From Acidimicrobiales bacterium (GTDB taxonomy: Bacteria; Actinomycetota; Acidimicrobiia; Acidimicrobiales; RAAP-2): a stretch of DNA of 64,000 nt. The notes below the pieces were generated by a model. The model searched no databases. It had not been told where the DNA came from and saw only the letters and a list, made by a program, of their open reading frames with translations. Both the position numbers and the translations under genes were made by a program. Of this stretch, positions 43,048-52,900 are shown piece after piece; the first letter of the stretch is position 1, and the number at the start of each line of letters is the position of its first letter. The stretch spans positions 30,045 through 94,044 of the forward strand of contig JADMIJ010000007.1 of the NCBI GenBank assembly GCA_015478655.1. The letters run 5' to 3'.

Positions 43048-44646
43048 TCACATCCGGTAGACGCCGTAGCCGCGGGTGCCGGCGACGGGTTGGTTGTCGA
43101 TGACCGACAGGCACATGCCGAGCACGGTGCGGGTGTCGCGCGGGTCGATGATGCCGTCGTCGTAGAGGCGGGCCGTGAGGAAGAGCGGAAGCGACTCCGC
43201 CTCGATCTGGGACTCGACCAGCTCCCGCATGGCCGCATCAGCGTCCTCGTCGAAGGGCACGCCCTTGGCCGCGGCCGATTGGCGACCGACGATCGAGAGC
43301 ACCCCGGCCAGTTGGGCCGGGCCCATCACCGCCGAGCGGGCGTTGGGCCACGCGAAGAGGAAGCGCGGGTCGTAGGCCCGACCGCACATGCCGTAGTTGC
43401 CGGCCCCGTAGGAGGCGCCGATGTTGACGGTGAGATGCGGGACCGACGAGTTGGAGACGGCGTTGATCATCATGGCCCCGTGCTTGATGATCCCGGCCTG
43501 CTCGTACTCCTTGCCCACCATGTACCCGGTGGTGTTCTGGAGGAAGACCAGGGGAACGTCGATCTGGTTGGCCAGCTGGATGAACTGGGTCGCTTTGTGC
43601 GCCTCTTCGGAGAAGAGCACGCCGCGGTGGTTGGCCAGGACGCCGACCGGATAGCCGTGGATCGATGCCCACCCGGTCACCAGGCTGGAGCCGTAGAGGG
43701 GTTTGAATTCGTCGAACCGGGAGCCGTCCACCACCCTGGCCAGCACCTCGCGGGGGTCGAAGGGGACCTTGGGATCGGCCGAGGCAATGCCCAACAGCTC
43801 GCCGGGGTCGTGGACCGGCTCGTCCGGCGCTTGGCTGGGTCCCGGGCCGTGTTTGCGCCAGTTCAGCCGGCTCACGATCTGGCGACCCAGTCGGATGGCG
43901 TCGAACTCGTCGGTGGCCAGGTAGTCGGCCAGACCCGAGACCCGGGCGTGCATGGAGGCCCCTCCGAGCTCCTCGTCGGTCGACTCCTCGCCGGTGGCCA
44001 TCTTGACCAGGGGCGGACCGCCGAGGAAGACCTTGGAGCGCTGCTCGATCATCACGATGTAGTCGCTCATGCCCGGGACGTAGGCTCCGCCGGCGGTGGA
44101 GTTGCCGAACACCAGGGCCACGGTGGGAATGGCGGCGGCAGAACTGCGGGTGAGGTCCCTGAAGGCCCGGCCTCCGGGAATGAACAGCTCGGCCTGGGCG
44201 GGCAGGTCGGCGCCACCGGACTCCACCAGATTGACCACCGGTAGGCGATTCTGTAGGGCGATGTCCGAGGCGCGTGCACCCTTGCGGAAGGAGTAGGGGT
44301 TCATCGCCCCACCCCGGACCGTGGGGTCATGGGCGGAGATGAGGCACTCGACCCCTTCGACGACCCCGATCCCGACGATCGACGACGCCCCGACGCGGTA
44401 TTCGGTGCCCCAGGCGGCCAGCGCCGCCAGTTCGAGGAAGGCCGAGTCCCGGTCGAGGAGGAGCTCGATCCGCTCACGGGCCAGGAGCTTGCCCCGCTCC
44501 TTGTGCCGGGCCACGTACTGGTCGCCGCCCCCGGCCCGGGCCGCCTGCAGCTGCTCGTCGACCGTGGCCAGGGCCTCTTCGAGGGCGCGTTGGTTGGCCC
44601 GGAAGGTGTCCGAGTTCGGGTCGATGATGGTGGTGAGGACGGGCAT
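43048..44646 (-). CDS. Acyl-CoA carboxylase beta subunit (carboxyltransferase)
   Basis: 532 residues with crotonase-like N and C carboxyltransferase halves: LISAHDPTVRGGAMNPYSF, FGNSTAGGAYVPGMSDYIVM (oxyanion glycine motif), FLQNTTGYMVGKEYEQAGII and GASYGAGNYGMCGRAY. FLQNTTGYMVG is typical of the MCC/GCC beta subunits rather than propionyl-CoA carboxylase. The ATG of MPVLTTIID is used. First gene of the operon, divergent from glmU across about 160 bases. Confidence 0.94.
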   Translation of the reverse strand: MPVLTTIIDPNSDTFRANQRALEEALATVDEQLQAARAGGGDQYVARHKERGKLLARERIELLLDRDSAFLELAALAAWGTEYRVGASSIVGIGVVEGVECLISAHDPTVRGGAMNPYSFRKGARASDIALQNRLPVVNLVESGGADLPAQAELFIPGGRAFRDLTRSSAAAIPTVALVFGNSTAGGAYVPGMSDYIVMIEQRSKVFLGGPPLVKMATGEESTDEELGGASMHARVSGLADYLATDEFDAIRLGRQIVSRLNWRKHGPGPSQAPDEPVHDPGELLGIASADPKVPFDPREVLARVVDGSRFDEFKPLYGSSLVTGWASIHGYPVGVLANHRGVLFSEEAHKATQFIQLANQIDVPLVFLQNTTGYMVGKEYEQAGIIKHGAMMINAVSNSSVPHLTVNIGASYGAGNYGMCGRAYDPRFLFAWPNARSAVMGPAQLAGVLSIVGRQSAAAKGVPFDEDADAAMRELVESQIEAESLPLFLTARLYDDGIIDPRDTRTVLGMCLSVIDNQPVAGTRGYGVYRM

Positions 44647-44805
44647 GGTGGCAGTCGAAGCCGTGAAATCGGTGTGCGGCGAATTGAGGGGTCCGGGGCG
44701 GGGTCGCATTGCTCCCGCCGACGTGGGAAGAATAGGCCCCATGATCCAAGCACCGCGTCACGAGGTGTGCCGGCTGCCGGGTGTGAGTATCCAGAGGGTG
44801 GCCTC

Positions 44806-46014
44806 ATGGTGATCCGCACCTATCCTCAGGTCCCCTCGGACGACCTCGACCAGCATGCGGGACCCGCCCAGCCGGACGGCCCGTACCCCGGGCTACAGCT
44901 CTCCGCCGTGGTCCTGGCGGCGGGAGAGGGCACCCGGATGCGCTCCGCCCGCCCCAAGCCCCTGCACCGCTTGTGCGGTAGGCCGATGGTCCTGCACGTG
45001 CTCGACGCCCTGGCCCAGCTGTCGGTGGCCCGGGTGGTCGTGGTCGTGGGTCACCGGGCCGAGTGGGTGACCAAGACGCTGGTCGAACACGCGCCCCCGG
45101 GCATGTCCATCGAGTTCGTCGAGCAGGTCGAGCAGCGGGGGACCGGTGATGCCATGTCCGTGGCGCTGACCGGGCTGCCCGACGATGTCGGTGATGACGA
45201 CGGAGACGTCGTGGTGCTGCCGGGTGACACCCCCCTCCTCCGCCCCGCCACGCTGGCCGGACTGGTGCGTGCCCACCGCGCCTCGGGCGCCGCCTCGACG
45301 CTCTTGACCGCCATGCTGGAGGACCCGACGGGGTACGGCCGGGTGGTGCGGGGGAGGGACGACTCGGTGGCCAGGGTGGTCGAGCACGGCGACGCCACCG
45401 ACGAGGAGCTCGGGGTGCATGAGATCAACACCTCGATCTACTGCTTCCGTCGCAGCGTCCTGGCCCCGTCGCTGCGCCGGCTCAGCCCGGCCAACGCTCA
45501 GGGCGAGTACTACCTCACCGACGTGGTCGGCGTCCTCTACGAGGCGGGCCACAAGGTGGGCTCGGTGGTGGTGGGGGACACCATGGAGGTGGCCGGTGTG
45601 AACGACCGGGCCCAGCTGGCGGTGGCCGAGGCCGAGTTGCGCGACCGGATCAACGAGCGGTGGATGCGCAAGGGGGTGACCATGTGGGACCCGGAGACGG
45701 CGTACATCGATGTGGACGTGGTGGTGGAGCCGGATGTGGTGTTGCTGCCCGGAGTCATCCTCCAGGGCTCGTGTGTGATCGGCTCGCATGCGGAGATCGG
45801 ACCCGATGCCCACCTGGTCGACACCGTGGTCGGCGAGGGCGCCAGAGTGGCATCGAGCGTGTGCCGGCGATCGTCCATCGGAGCCGACGCCCGTGTCGGT
45901 CCCTTTGCCGTCCTCGACGAGGGCACCGAGGTGCCCGCCGGAGCGGTGGTCAGTGCTCAGTTCGGAAATCCGACGGGTTCGAGTCCCCTGGGAACCGATG
46001 GTGGGGCGCGGTAG
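44806..46014 (+). CDS. glmU: GlmU-like UDP-GlcNAc pyrophosphorylase with truncated acetyltransferase domain
   Basis: 402 residues against a usual 450-480. The N-terminal uridyltransferase domain is complete: SAVVLAAGEGTRMRSARPKP, RGTGDAMSVAL, PGDTPLL, EINTSIYCFR and AQGEYYLTDVV. The left-handed beta-helix begins (GVTMWDPETAYID and on) but stops at about the point where E. coli GlmU has R333. The segment with the catalytic His and the acetyl-CoA-binding residues is absent, and prs begins 11 bases later, so no remnant exists in another frame. It should make UDP-GlcNAc but not acetylate GlcN-1-P. N-terminal extension of about 30 residues. Confidence 0.88.
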   Translation: MVIRTYPQVPSDDLDQHAGPAQPDGPYPGLQLSAVVLAAGEGTRMRSARPKPLHRLCGRPMVLHVLDALAQLSVARVVVVVGHRAEWVTKTLVEHAPPGMSIEFVEQVEQRGTGDAMSVALTGLPDDVGDDDGDVVVLPGDTPLLRPATLAGLVRAHRASGAASTLLTAMLEDPTGYGRVVRGRDDSVARVVEHGDATDEELGVHEINTSIYCFRRSVLAPSLRRLSPANAQGEYYLTDVVGVLYEAGHKVGSVVVGDTMEVAGVNDRAQLAVAEAELRDRINERWMRKGVTMWDPETAYIDVDVVVEPDVVLLPGVILQGSCVIGSHAEIGPDAHLVDTVVGEGARVASSVCRRSSIGADARVGPFAVLDEGTEVPAGAVVSAQFGNPTGSSPLGTDGGAR

Positions 46015-46017
46015 CGT
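46012..46017 (+). promoter_or_regulatory. Candidate -10 of prs
   Basis: TAGCGT (context GGTAGCGT), overlapping the glmU stop codon and 7 nt before the prs ATG. It would let prs be expressed without glmU, as a leaderless mRNA. Confidence 0.4.
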
Positions 46018-46024
46018 CATCAGC

Positions 46025-46996
46025 ATGGAGTTCACACCGCGCCGCCGTCTCGAGTTGGTGTCCGGACGGTCGCACCCCGAATTGGCCCGGGACGTCGCCG
46101 ACCAGTTGGGTGTGGATCTGGGTGAGGCCAATCTCCGCGAGTTCGCCAATGGCGAGATCCACTGTCGCTTCGACTCGTCGATCCGCGGCAGCGACGTCTT
46201 CATCATCCAGACCCACTGCGGACCTGTCAACGACTCGTTGATGGAGCACCTGATCATGATCGATGCAGCCAAGCGGGCATCGGCCAAGCGGATCACCGCG
46301 GTGTGCCCGTACTACGGGTACTCGCGCCAGGACCGCAAGGCAACGGGGCGTGAGCCGATCACGGCCAAGCTGGTGGCCGACATGCTGTCCGTGGCAGGTG
46401 CGGACCGGGTGGTCAGCGTTGATCTCCACTCGGGACAGATCCAGGGCTTCTTCAATGTCCCCTTCGACCATCTGACGGCGGCACCGGTGCTGGTCGACTA
46501 CCTTCGCAGGCAGCGAAGGGACGACCTGGTGGTGGTGGCTCCTGATGCGGGGCGGGTCAAGGTGGCCGAGCGGTTCAGCCAGCATCTGACGGCCGATCTG
46601 GCCGTGGTGCACAAGCGTCGGCTGCGGGGCGAGGCCAGTCAGGTGCAGGCCCTGCATGTCGTGGGCGACGTCGACGGTCGCCAGTGCGTGCTCATCGACG
46701 ACATGATCGACACGGCAGGGACCATCGTGGCCGCCGCCGATCTCCTGGCCGATCGCGGCGCCTCCGAGGTGTGGTGCATGGCCACCCACGCGGTGCTCTC
46801 CGACCCGGCGGTCGACCGGTTGAAGAATTCAGCGCTGACCAAGGTGGTCGTGACCAATACCTTGCCCATCCCTCAGGACCGCCGGTTCGACAAGCTGGAG
46901 GTGTTGTCGGTGGCCAAACTCATCTCGGATGCGATCGATGCCGTGTTCGAGGACTCTTCGGTGTCGGAGATCTTCGGCGGGGAGAATCTGGCCTGA
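46025..46996 (+). CDS. prs: Ribose-phosphate pyrophosphokinase
   Basis: Makes PRPP from ribose-5-phosphate and ATP. 323 residues: FANGEIHCRFDSSIRGSDVF, CPYYGYSRQDRKATGREPI (ATP loop), VVSVDLHSGQIQGFFNVPFD, and the PRPP-binding CVLIDDMIDTAGTI. glmU-prs-rplY-pth is a classic Gram-positive gene order, here interrupted by one secreted GH43-like gene. Start ATG supported by the TAGCGT element. Confidence 0.97.
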   Translation: MEFTPRRRLELVSGRSHPELARDVADQLGVDLGEANLREFANGEIHCRFDSSIRGSDVFIIQTHCGPVNDSLMEHLIMIDAAKRASAKRITAVCPYYGYSRQDRKATGREPITAKLVADMLSVAGADRVVSVDLHSGQIQGFFNVPFDHLTAAPVLVDYLRRQRRDDLVVVAPDAGRVKVAERFSQHLTADLAVVHKRRLRGEASQVQALHVVGDVDGRQCVLIDDMIDTAGTIVAAADLLADRGASEVWCMATHAVLSDPAVDRLKNSALTKVVVTNTLPIPQDRRFDKLEVLSVAKLISDAIDAVFEDSSVSEIFGGENLA

Positions 46997-47306
46997 ACGA
47001 CCTCGGCGCAGCTCGAATGGAGGTCGGCGAGCGGCCTCTTGTTTGTTGCAATGGCGGCTCGATTGTTGCGTAGCGAAGGCCGCAAATTGGGCTGTCCCGC
47101 AACGCATTCGCGCTGTCAGTAGTATCGAAAGCCAAACCAGCCACGCAGAGTGCTTTCGGCTTATCCGACCCTGTTCTTGGTAGGTGCAGGAATGCAACAC
47201 TCGCTGCCATGGTCGTTGAGGCAGCGGCTGCTGAGCATTCTGACTCGATCGCATTTCGCCGGATGGACGACGTCCATAGCGGCTCACGGATCGTTGGTAT
47301 TGCGTA
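46997..47306 (+). other. Intergenic region with a 15-bp palindrome
   Basis: 310 bases, AT-richer than the average here. No small gene or RNA is convincing. ATGGACG-A-CGTCCAT at 47263-47277 is a perfect palindrome with a one-base centre, 29 nt before the next gene's GTG, and is a candidate operator. Confidence 0.45.
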
Positions 47307-48320
47307 GTGAACAGTCTGCGCAAGACACAGTGGATAGTGGCTGCGGTGCTGGTGGCGGGCGTCCTATTCGCCTCGCCTGCATCTACACAGGCTGACTCGG
47401 TCCGTGGTGCACCCACAAATGTGAATGCCCCGGCACGGATCATTGATCCGACGGTCATCCGAGCAGATCCGAGTATTACCTGGGATGCCCAGTCACGGGT
47501 CTATCGGATGTATACCACCCAGACTCTGGCCGGCCATGTTCCCGAATGGGAATCAGCCAATGTGACCGGCCCTTGGCAATTTGTCGGTGATGCGCTCCCT
47601 GCTCTCCCGGCCTGGCATGGCGGTGATTTCACCACATGGGCACCGGAAGTGCAGGAGGTCAATCACGTCTGGACCCTGTGGGGAAGCACCATGGCGGTTG
47701 GCGGGGCCTACTGCCTCTTTAGGGCGACGGCTCCATCGGCAGCCGGCCCTTTCGTCAATGACCCGCGCCGGGTTCCCTGTGAAGAGGCCGTCGGCGGCGA
47801 CATCGATCCGTCGATGGTCAGGGTTGGCAGCCAGTGGTGGCTTCTCGACAAGACCAATGCCAATGCGGTGGCCAAGCCGTCGACGATCAACTCCCAGGAG
47901 ATCGGCCCCGACGGGATGCCGTTTGGGCCCAGGTACACGCTCTTGACCTCCGACCTGCCCTGGGAGAACGGCCTGGTCGAAGCGCCGAATCTGGTCAGCA
48001 ATCCCGCCACGCGTCAGTGGTGGCTCGTGTTCTCAGGGGGAAACTACGACACGAGAACGAACCCCACGTACAGAATCTCTGCCGCGCCGTGTGACGGGCC
48101 CAATGGTCCCTGCTACGAGAGTCGGATCCGGTATCTCGTGGTCGGTAACTCCCAGGGCGTCACGCCCGGTGAGGAGGATGCCTTCGTGGATGCCGATGGG
48201 CAGCGGTGGATCGCGTACAACCCCGCCGGTTTCTGGGCTGATCCGGTTCACCGTCCCATGGGCTTGGTCGGCCTCGATTTCGACATCAACGGCGTGCCGT
48301 ACGTGTTCACCCCCGCCTGA
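47307..48320 (+). CDS. Secreted GH43-like beta-propeller glycosidase
   Basis: Signal peptide (WIVAAVLVAGVLFASPAST; cleavage near residue 29) followed by a five-bladed propeller with the GH43/GH62-type triad: D54 (RADPSITWD), D167 (GDIDPSM) and E225 (LVEAPNL). WAPEVQ, where the family has W-A-P-x-(V/I), is also present. It would hydrolyse arabinose- or xylose-type linkages outside the cell. 337 residues, one catalytic domain, no carbohydrate-binding module. It splits prs from rplY and its base composition is lower in GC, hinting at insertion or transfer. Confidence 0.78.
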   Translation: MNSLRKTQWIVAAVLVAGVLFASPASTQADSVRGAPTNVNAPARIIDPTVIRADPSITWDAQSRVYRMYTTQTLAGHVPEWESANVTGPWQFVGDALPALPAWHGGDFTTWAPEVQEVNHVWTLWGSTMAVGGAYCLFRATAPSAAGPFVNDPRRVPCEEAVGGDIDPSMVRVGSQWWLLDKTNANAVAKPSTINSQEIGPDGMPFGPRYTLLTSDLPWENGLVEAPNLVSNPATRQWWLVFSGGNYDTRTNPTYRISAAPCDGPNGPCYESRIRYLVVGNSQGVTPGEEDAFVDADGQRWIAYNPAGFWADPVHRPMGLVGLDFDINGVPYVFTPA

Positions 48321-48406
48321 CGGGGACTCGTCCCCATCGACGGTTTCCGTTGAACCCCGCGCCAGCGTCCCGGTCACCCCTGTGGCCCGCTCGGCCGTAG
48401 CTCGTC

Positions 48407-48462
48407 TATCATGGTGGGCCGTCAGCAGCGGCCCTCTGTGTTCGGTTCAGATCGACCTGAAC
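48407..48462 (+). promoter_or_regulatory. rplY promoter and leader hairpin
   Basis: TATCAT (48407-48412) is a likely -10. In the leader, GTTCAG-ATCGAC-CTGAAC (48445-48462) is a perfect 6-bp inverted repeat about 40 bases before the start. It could be an autoregulatory hairpin resembling a 5S rRNA-binding mimic (speculative). Confidence 0.35.
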
Positions 48463-48502
48463 GGCCCTGCCCTCGTCTCAGCATCTCTTGAGGAGTGCCC
48501 GC

Positions 48503-49165
48503 ATGCCCGAAGTCACCCTTGCCGCCGAATCTGGCCGCCAGACCGGTTCGAGTTCCACTCGCCGTCTGCGCTCCCAGGGGAAGATCCCCGGAGTGGTCTA
48601 CGGCCACGGATCCGAGCCCATCCCCGTGGCCGTCGGCGCCCGCGAGTTCCAGATCGCCCTGTCCGGGGAGGCCGGCCTCAACACCCTGCTCTCGCTCGAG
48701 GTCGACAAGAAGAACTTCCTCACCCTGGCTCGGGACATCCAGCATCACCCGTTCCGGAACGTGGTGACCCACATCGACTTCCAGATCGTGCGGCGAGACG
48801 AGGTCATCTCGGCCGAGATCCCCATCAACCTCATTGGTGAGCCGATCGAGGTGCAGCACGGTGACGGCATCGTCGACCAGCAACTCTTCGCGCTGGCCAT
48901 CAAGGCCAAGCCGGCGGACATCCCGCCGTCGGTGGACATCGATATCTCCGGGCTGACCATCGGCGCCTCGCTTCACGTCTCGGACATCACGGTCCCCAAG
49001 GGTGTCGAGCTCGAGACCGATCCGGCGGCCACTGTTGTCGCCGGTCAACCCCCGCGGGTGCAGGCCACCGCAGAGGAGGAAGCCGAAGCGGCCGGCGTCA
49101 CCGTCGAAGCCACCGAGGAGGCTCCGTCGGAACCCACTGGCGAGGCCGAGCCCGCAGAGGGGTAA
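48503..49165 (+). CDS. rplY: 50S ribosomal protein bL25 (CTC form)
   Basis: Binds 5S rRNA in the central protuberance. 220 residues: the N-terminal L25 domain (RRLRSQGKIPGVVYGHG) followed by the CTC/TL5 beta-domain and an acidic Glu/Ala tail. The ATG follows GAGGAG. Same strand as pth, which starts 63 bases later. Confidence 0.95.
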   Translation: MPEVTLAAESGRQTGSSSTRRLRSQGKIPGVVYGHGSEPIPVAVGAREFQIALSGEAGLNTLLSLEVDKKNFLTLARDIQHHPFRNVVTHIDFQIVRRDEVISAEIPINLIGEPIEVQHGDGIVDQQLFALAIKAKPADIPPSVDIDISGLTIGASLHVSDITVPKGVELETDPAATVVAGQPPRVQATAEEEAEAAGVTVEATEEAPSEPTGEAEPAEG

Positions 49166-49228
49166 GCCCTGCTCCGCGGCCGGCGGCACACGCCTGCCCC
49201 CCGAGCGGGAACTGCCGTCGACTTCCTC

Positions 49229-49843
49229 GTGGTCGGGTTGGGCAACCCAGGGACCGAGTTCGTCGGCACCCGCCACAACGCCGGCGCCGAGGTGGTGCGG
49301 GCGCTGGCCGAGCGCCATCAGGGCCGGCTCAAGGCGGAGAAGGGACTCCGGTCCCAGGTGTGCGCGGTCCGGATCGGCGACCATCCGGCGCTGTTGGCGG
49401 TCCCGCAGACCTTCATGAACGAGTCCGGTCAGGCCGTCGCCCCGCTGGTCCGCCGCGCCGGCATCGACCGACCCAGCCACCCTGGCCAGTCCAGGCCGGC
49501 GAGCGCATCAGCCCCGGGTCTGGCCAACCGCCTGATCGTCGTGCACGACGAGCTCGACCTCCCGTCGGGCCGGGTCAGAGTGAAATCGGGCGGCGGCAAT
49601 GCCGGCAACAACGGCCTCAAGTCGATCGAGAGCCATCTGCACACCAACGACTATCTACGCGTCCGGATCGGCATCGGCAAGCCTCCCGGTCGCCAGGCGG
49701 GAGCCGATCATGTCCTGAGGCGGCCGGGCGCGGCCGAGCGGACCCTCCTGGCGGTGGCCATCCAGCAGGCGGCCGATGCGGTGGAGGCCATCATCGCCGA
49801 CGGCCTCGAGGCGGCGATGAATCGCATCAATGCCACCGACTGA
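49229..49843 (+). CDS. pth: Peptidyl-tRNA hydrolase
   Basis: Releases tRNA from stalled peptidyl-tRNA. MVGLGNPGTEFVGTRHNAGAE opens the protein, with the catalytic His H16. VPQTFMNESGQAV, VVHDELDLPSGRVRVKSGGG (Asp of the dyad) and NNGLKSIE follow. A 20-residue Pro/Ser/Ala-rich insertion after RRAGIDRP is unusual. The GTG is the only start before the fold: upstream codons back to the rplY stop include no ATG, GTG or TTG. 204 residues. Confidence 0.94.
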   Translation: MVGLGNPGTEFVGTRHNAGAEVVRALAERHQGRLKAEKGLRSQVCAVRIGDHPALLAVPQTFMNESGQAVAPLVRRAGIDRPSHPGQSRPASASAPGLANRLIVVHDELDLPSGRVRVKSGGGNAGNNGLKSIESHLHTNDYLRVRIGIGKPPGRQAGADHVLRRPGAAERTLLAVAIQQAADAVEAIIADGLEAAMNRINATD

Positions 49844-49929
49844 GTTCGTTCCCCAGCGTGGCGGCGGCGAGGTCAACCCACCGCTCCCTCGGAAGCTCCC
49901 CGCAGCCTCGATGGTTCCCGCGCTCCCGG

Positions 49930-49935
49930 TACCCT
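49930..49935 (+). promoter_or_regulatory. Candidate -10 of mfd
   Basis: TACCCT, 6 nt before the mfd GTG, in a GGTACCCT context. Consistent with a leaderless transcript. Confidence 0.4.
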
Positions 49936-49941
49936 GACCTC

Positions 49942-52900
49942 GTGAGCCTCCGCTCGCTTCCCCCCCTGATGCGCGACGAACCCGCCATGGCGCGGGTGAT
50001 GGGCGCGCCCAACGCCACCCTGGCCGTCGCCACGCCGGCCCAGGCCTTCGTGCTGGCCGGACTGGTCCGACTGGGCCGCCGCCGTCCCGTGCTGGTGGTC
50101 ACGCCGACCGGGGCCGCCGCCGACCAGCTGGCCCACGACCTGGCGGCATTCACCGGGGCAGACCCGACGGCGACCTCACCCCGGCCCGATGAGGGTGCGG
50201 GTGACGTCCAGGTCTTCCCAGCGTGGGAGACGTTGCCCTTCGAGCGGGTCAGCCCGGATGTGTCGACCATGGGGCGCCGACTCCGGCTGCTCTGGCACCT
50301 GGGCGGACGACCGGATACCGACGACGCCTCCCGTCCCCCCATCGTGGTGGCACCGATCAAGGCAGTGCTCCAGCGCCTCGGGCCCTGGCGGACCGCGGCC
50401 CGGCCCATCCGGGTGGCCAAGGGGGATCGATTGGACGTCGATGACCTGGTGGTCCGGCTGGTGGCCATGGGGTATCGGCGCGAATCGATCGTGGAGCACC
50501 GGGGCGAGCTGGCCGTCCGGGGCGGGATCGTCGACGTGTTCCCATCCACGGGGGACGAGCCGATCCGGATCGACCTGTGGGGTGACGAGGTGGACCGGTT
50601 GACCCGGTTCGACGTGGCCGACCAACGAAGCATCGATGACCTGGGACAGGTCGAGCTCTACGGCTGTCGGGAGTTGGTGGCCGACGAGACCATGCAGAAG
50701 CGGGCCGCCGAGCTGGTGGGCTCAGCCCCGTGGGGGCGCCATCAGTGGGATCGACTGGCGGACGGGGACCAGTTCGACGGGATGGAGTCGTGGCTGCCGT
50801 GGCTGGCCGACACCGAGGAGCTGATCACCGACCTGTTGGGCGATGACGCCCTGGTGGTGCTGGTGGAGCCCCGCCGGGTCCGCGACCGCGCCGGCGAACT
50901 GCTGGACGAGGAGTCGGCCCTGGCGGATGCCCTGGCCTCGACGTGGGGACTCGAGGCCGGCGTCGAAGCGCCACGGCTCCACGTTCCGTTCGACCGCCTG
51001 CTGGCGGAGACCGGAGCCGGGGTGGTGTCGCTGGTCCCGACGGCGGAGGGGCCCGATGTCCCCCAGGTGGAGAGCAGGGGCTGGGAGCCGATCCTCGGCG
51101 ACGGATCCAAACTGGCCGCTCAGATCTCGGGGCTCGTCGGAGCCGGCTACTCGGTGGTGCTCTGCTCCTCCTCGGCGGGGGGGGCCCAGCGCCTGTCCGG
51201 CCTCCTGGCCGAAGACGGGGTCATGGTTCCGGTCGCTGGCTCCATCGGATCGAGTGAGCCCGAATCCCCCAAAGGCGCAGCAGGAGTGGTCGACCTGCGT
51301 GTCCCGGGCGCCCGCATCGTGGTGGCGGCGGTGGACCGCGGCTTCGTGCTGCCGGGGGCCAAGGTGGCCGTCCTCACCGAGTCCGACGTCACCGGACGTC
51401 GTCGTCCCCACCGGCAGGCCCGGACCAGGGCCCGGCCGGTCGACGGGTTCTTCGACGACCTGGCCCCGGGCAGCTACGTGGTCCACCGGCAACACGGCGT
51501 GGCCCGCTACGGCGGCATGGTCACCCGGACCATGGGGGGCGCAACCCGCGACTATCTGCTGCTCGAGTACCGCGGTGCGGACAAGCTCTACCTGCCCACC
51601 GATCAGATCGAGCTGTTGACCCCGTACGCCGGCGGCGAGTCCCCGACGGTCAGCCGGCTGGGTGGATCCGAATGGCAACGCGCCCGATCCAAGGCCCGGG
51701 CGGCAGTGCACGAGGTAGCCGAGGAGCTGGTCGCCCTCTACCGGCGCCGGCTCGAAATCGTCGGCCACGCGTTCGGCCCCGACACTCCGTGGCAGGCCGA
51801 GCTCGAGTCCTCCTTCCCGTATGTCGAGACATCCGACCAGCTCCGGGCCATCGAAGACGTGAAAGCCGACATGGAACGGCCGCTACCGATGGACCGGCTG
51901 GTGTGCGGCGACGTCGGCTTCGGCAAGACAGAGGTGGCCATCAGGGCCGTGTTCAAGGCCGCCCAGGACGGGTATCAGGCCGCCGTCCTGGTGCCCACCA
52001 CCCTGCTGGCCAGCCAGCACGCCCAGACCTTCGCCGAGCGGTATGCGCCGTTCCCCCTCCGGGTGGAGCTGCTGAGCCGGTTCCTGACCAACGCCCAGGC
52101 CAAGGTGGTGTTGGCCGGCCTGGCCGATGGCTCCGTGGACGTGGTGGTGGGGACCCACCGCCTGCTCGGGGAGGACGTGGCCTTCAAGAAGCTCGGACTG
52201 CTGGTGGTCGACGAGGAGCAGCGTTTCGGGGTGGGCCACAAAGAGGCGATCAAGGCCATGACCGATGGCGTCGACGTGCTCACGCTGACCGCCAGCCCCA
52301 TTCCCCGCACCCTGGAGATGGCCCTGACCGGCATCCGCGACCTCTCGATGGTCAACACCCCGCCGGCAGACCGCCGGCCGATCCTGACCCACGTCGGCGA
52401 GTTCGAGGAGGCGGCGGCGTCAGAGGCGATCCGCCGTGAGCTCCTCCGCGAGGGCCAGGTGTTCTACGTGCACAACCGGGTGCGGGACATCGAGGCGGTG
52501 GCCGACCGGGTCCATCACATGGCGCCCGAGGCGCGTGTGGCCGTGGCCCACGGGCAGATGGACGAGGGGACCCTCGAGAAGGTGGTGCTCGACTTCTGGG
52601 AGGGTGCGTACGACGTGCTCGTCTGCACCACCATCATCGAGTCAGGGATCGACATGCCCATGGTCAACACGCTGGTGGTGGACCGGGCCGACCTGCTGGG
52701 GCTGGGCCAGCTCCACCAGCTCCGGGGCCGGGTGGGACGGGCCGGGCAGCGGGCCTACGCCTACCTGTTCCATCCGGTCGACCGGGTGCTGTCGGAGCAG
52801 GCCTACGAGCGCCTGCGAACCATCGGGGACCACACCGACCTCGGCTCCGGATTCAAGATCGCGCTGCGCGACCTGCAGATCCGGGGCGCGGGCAACCTGC

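Noticed and set aside
49360..49941. N-terminal extension of mfd
   Set aside because: It would overlap pth out of frame and has shadow-like composition. The GTG at 49942 has a -10 six bases upstream and a normal Mfd N-terminus.
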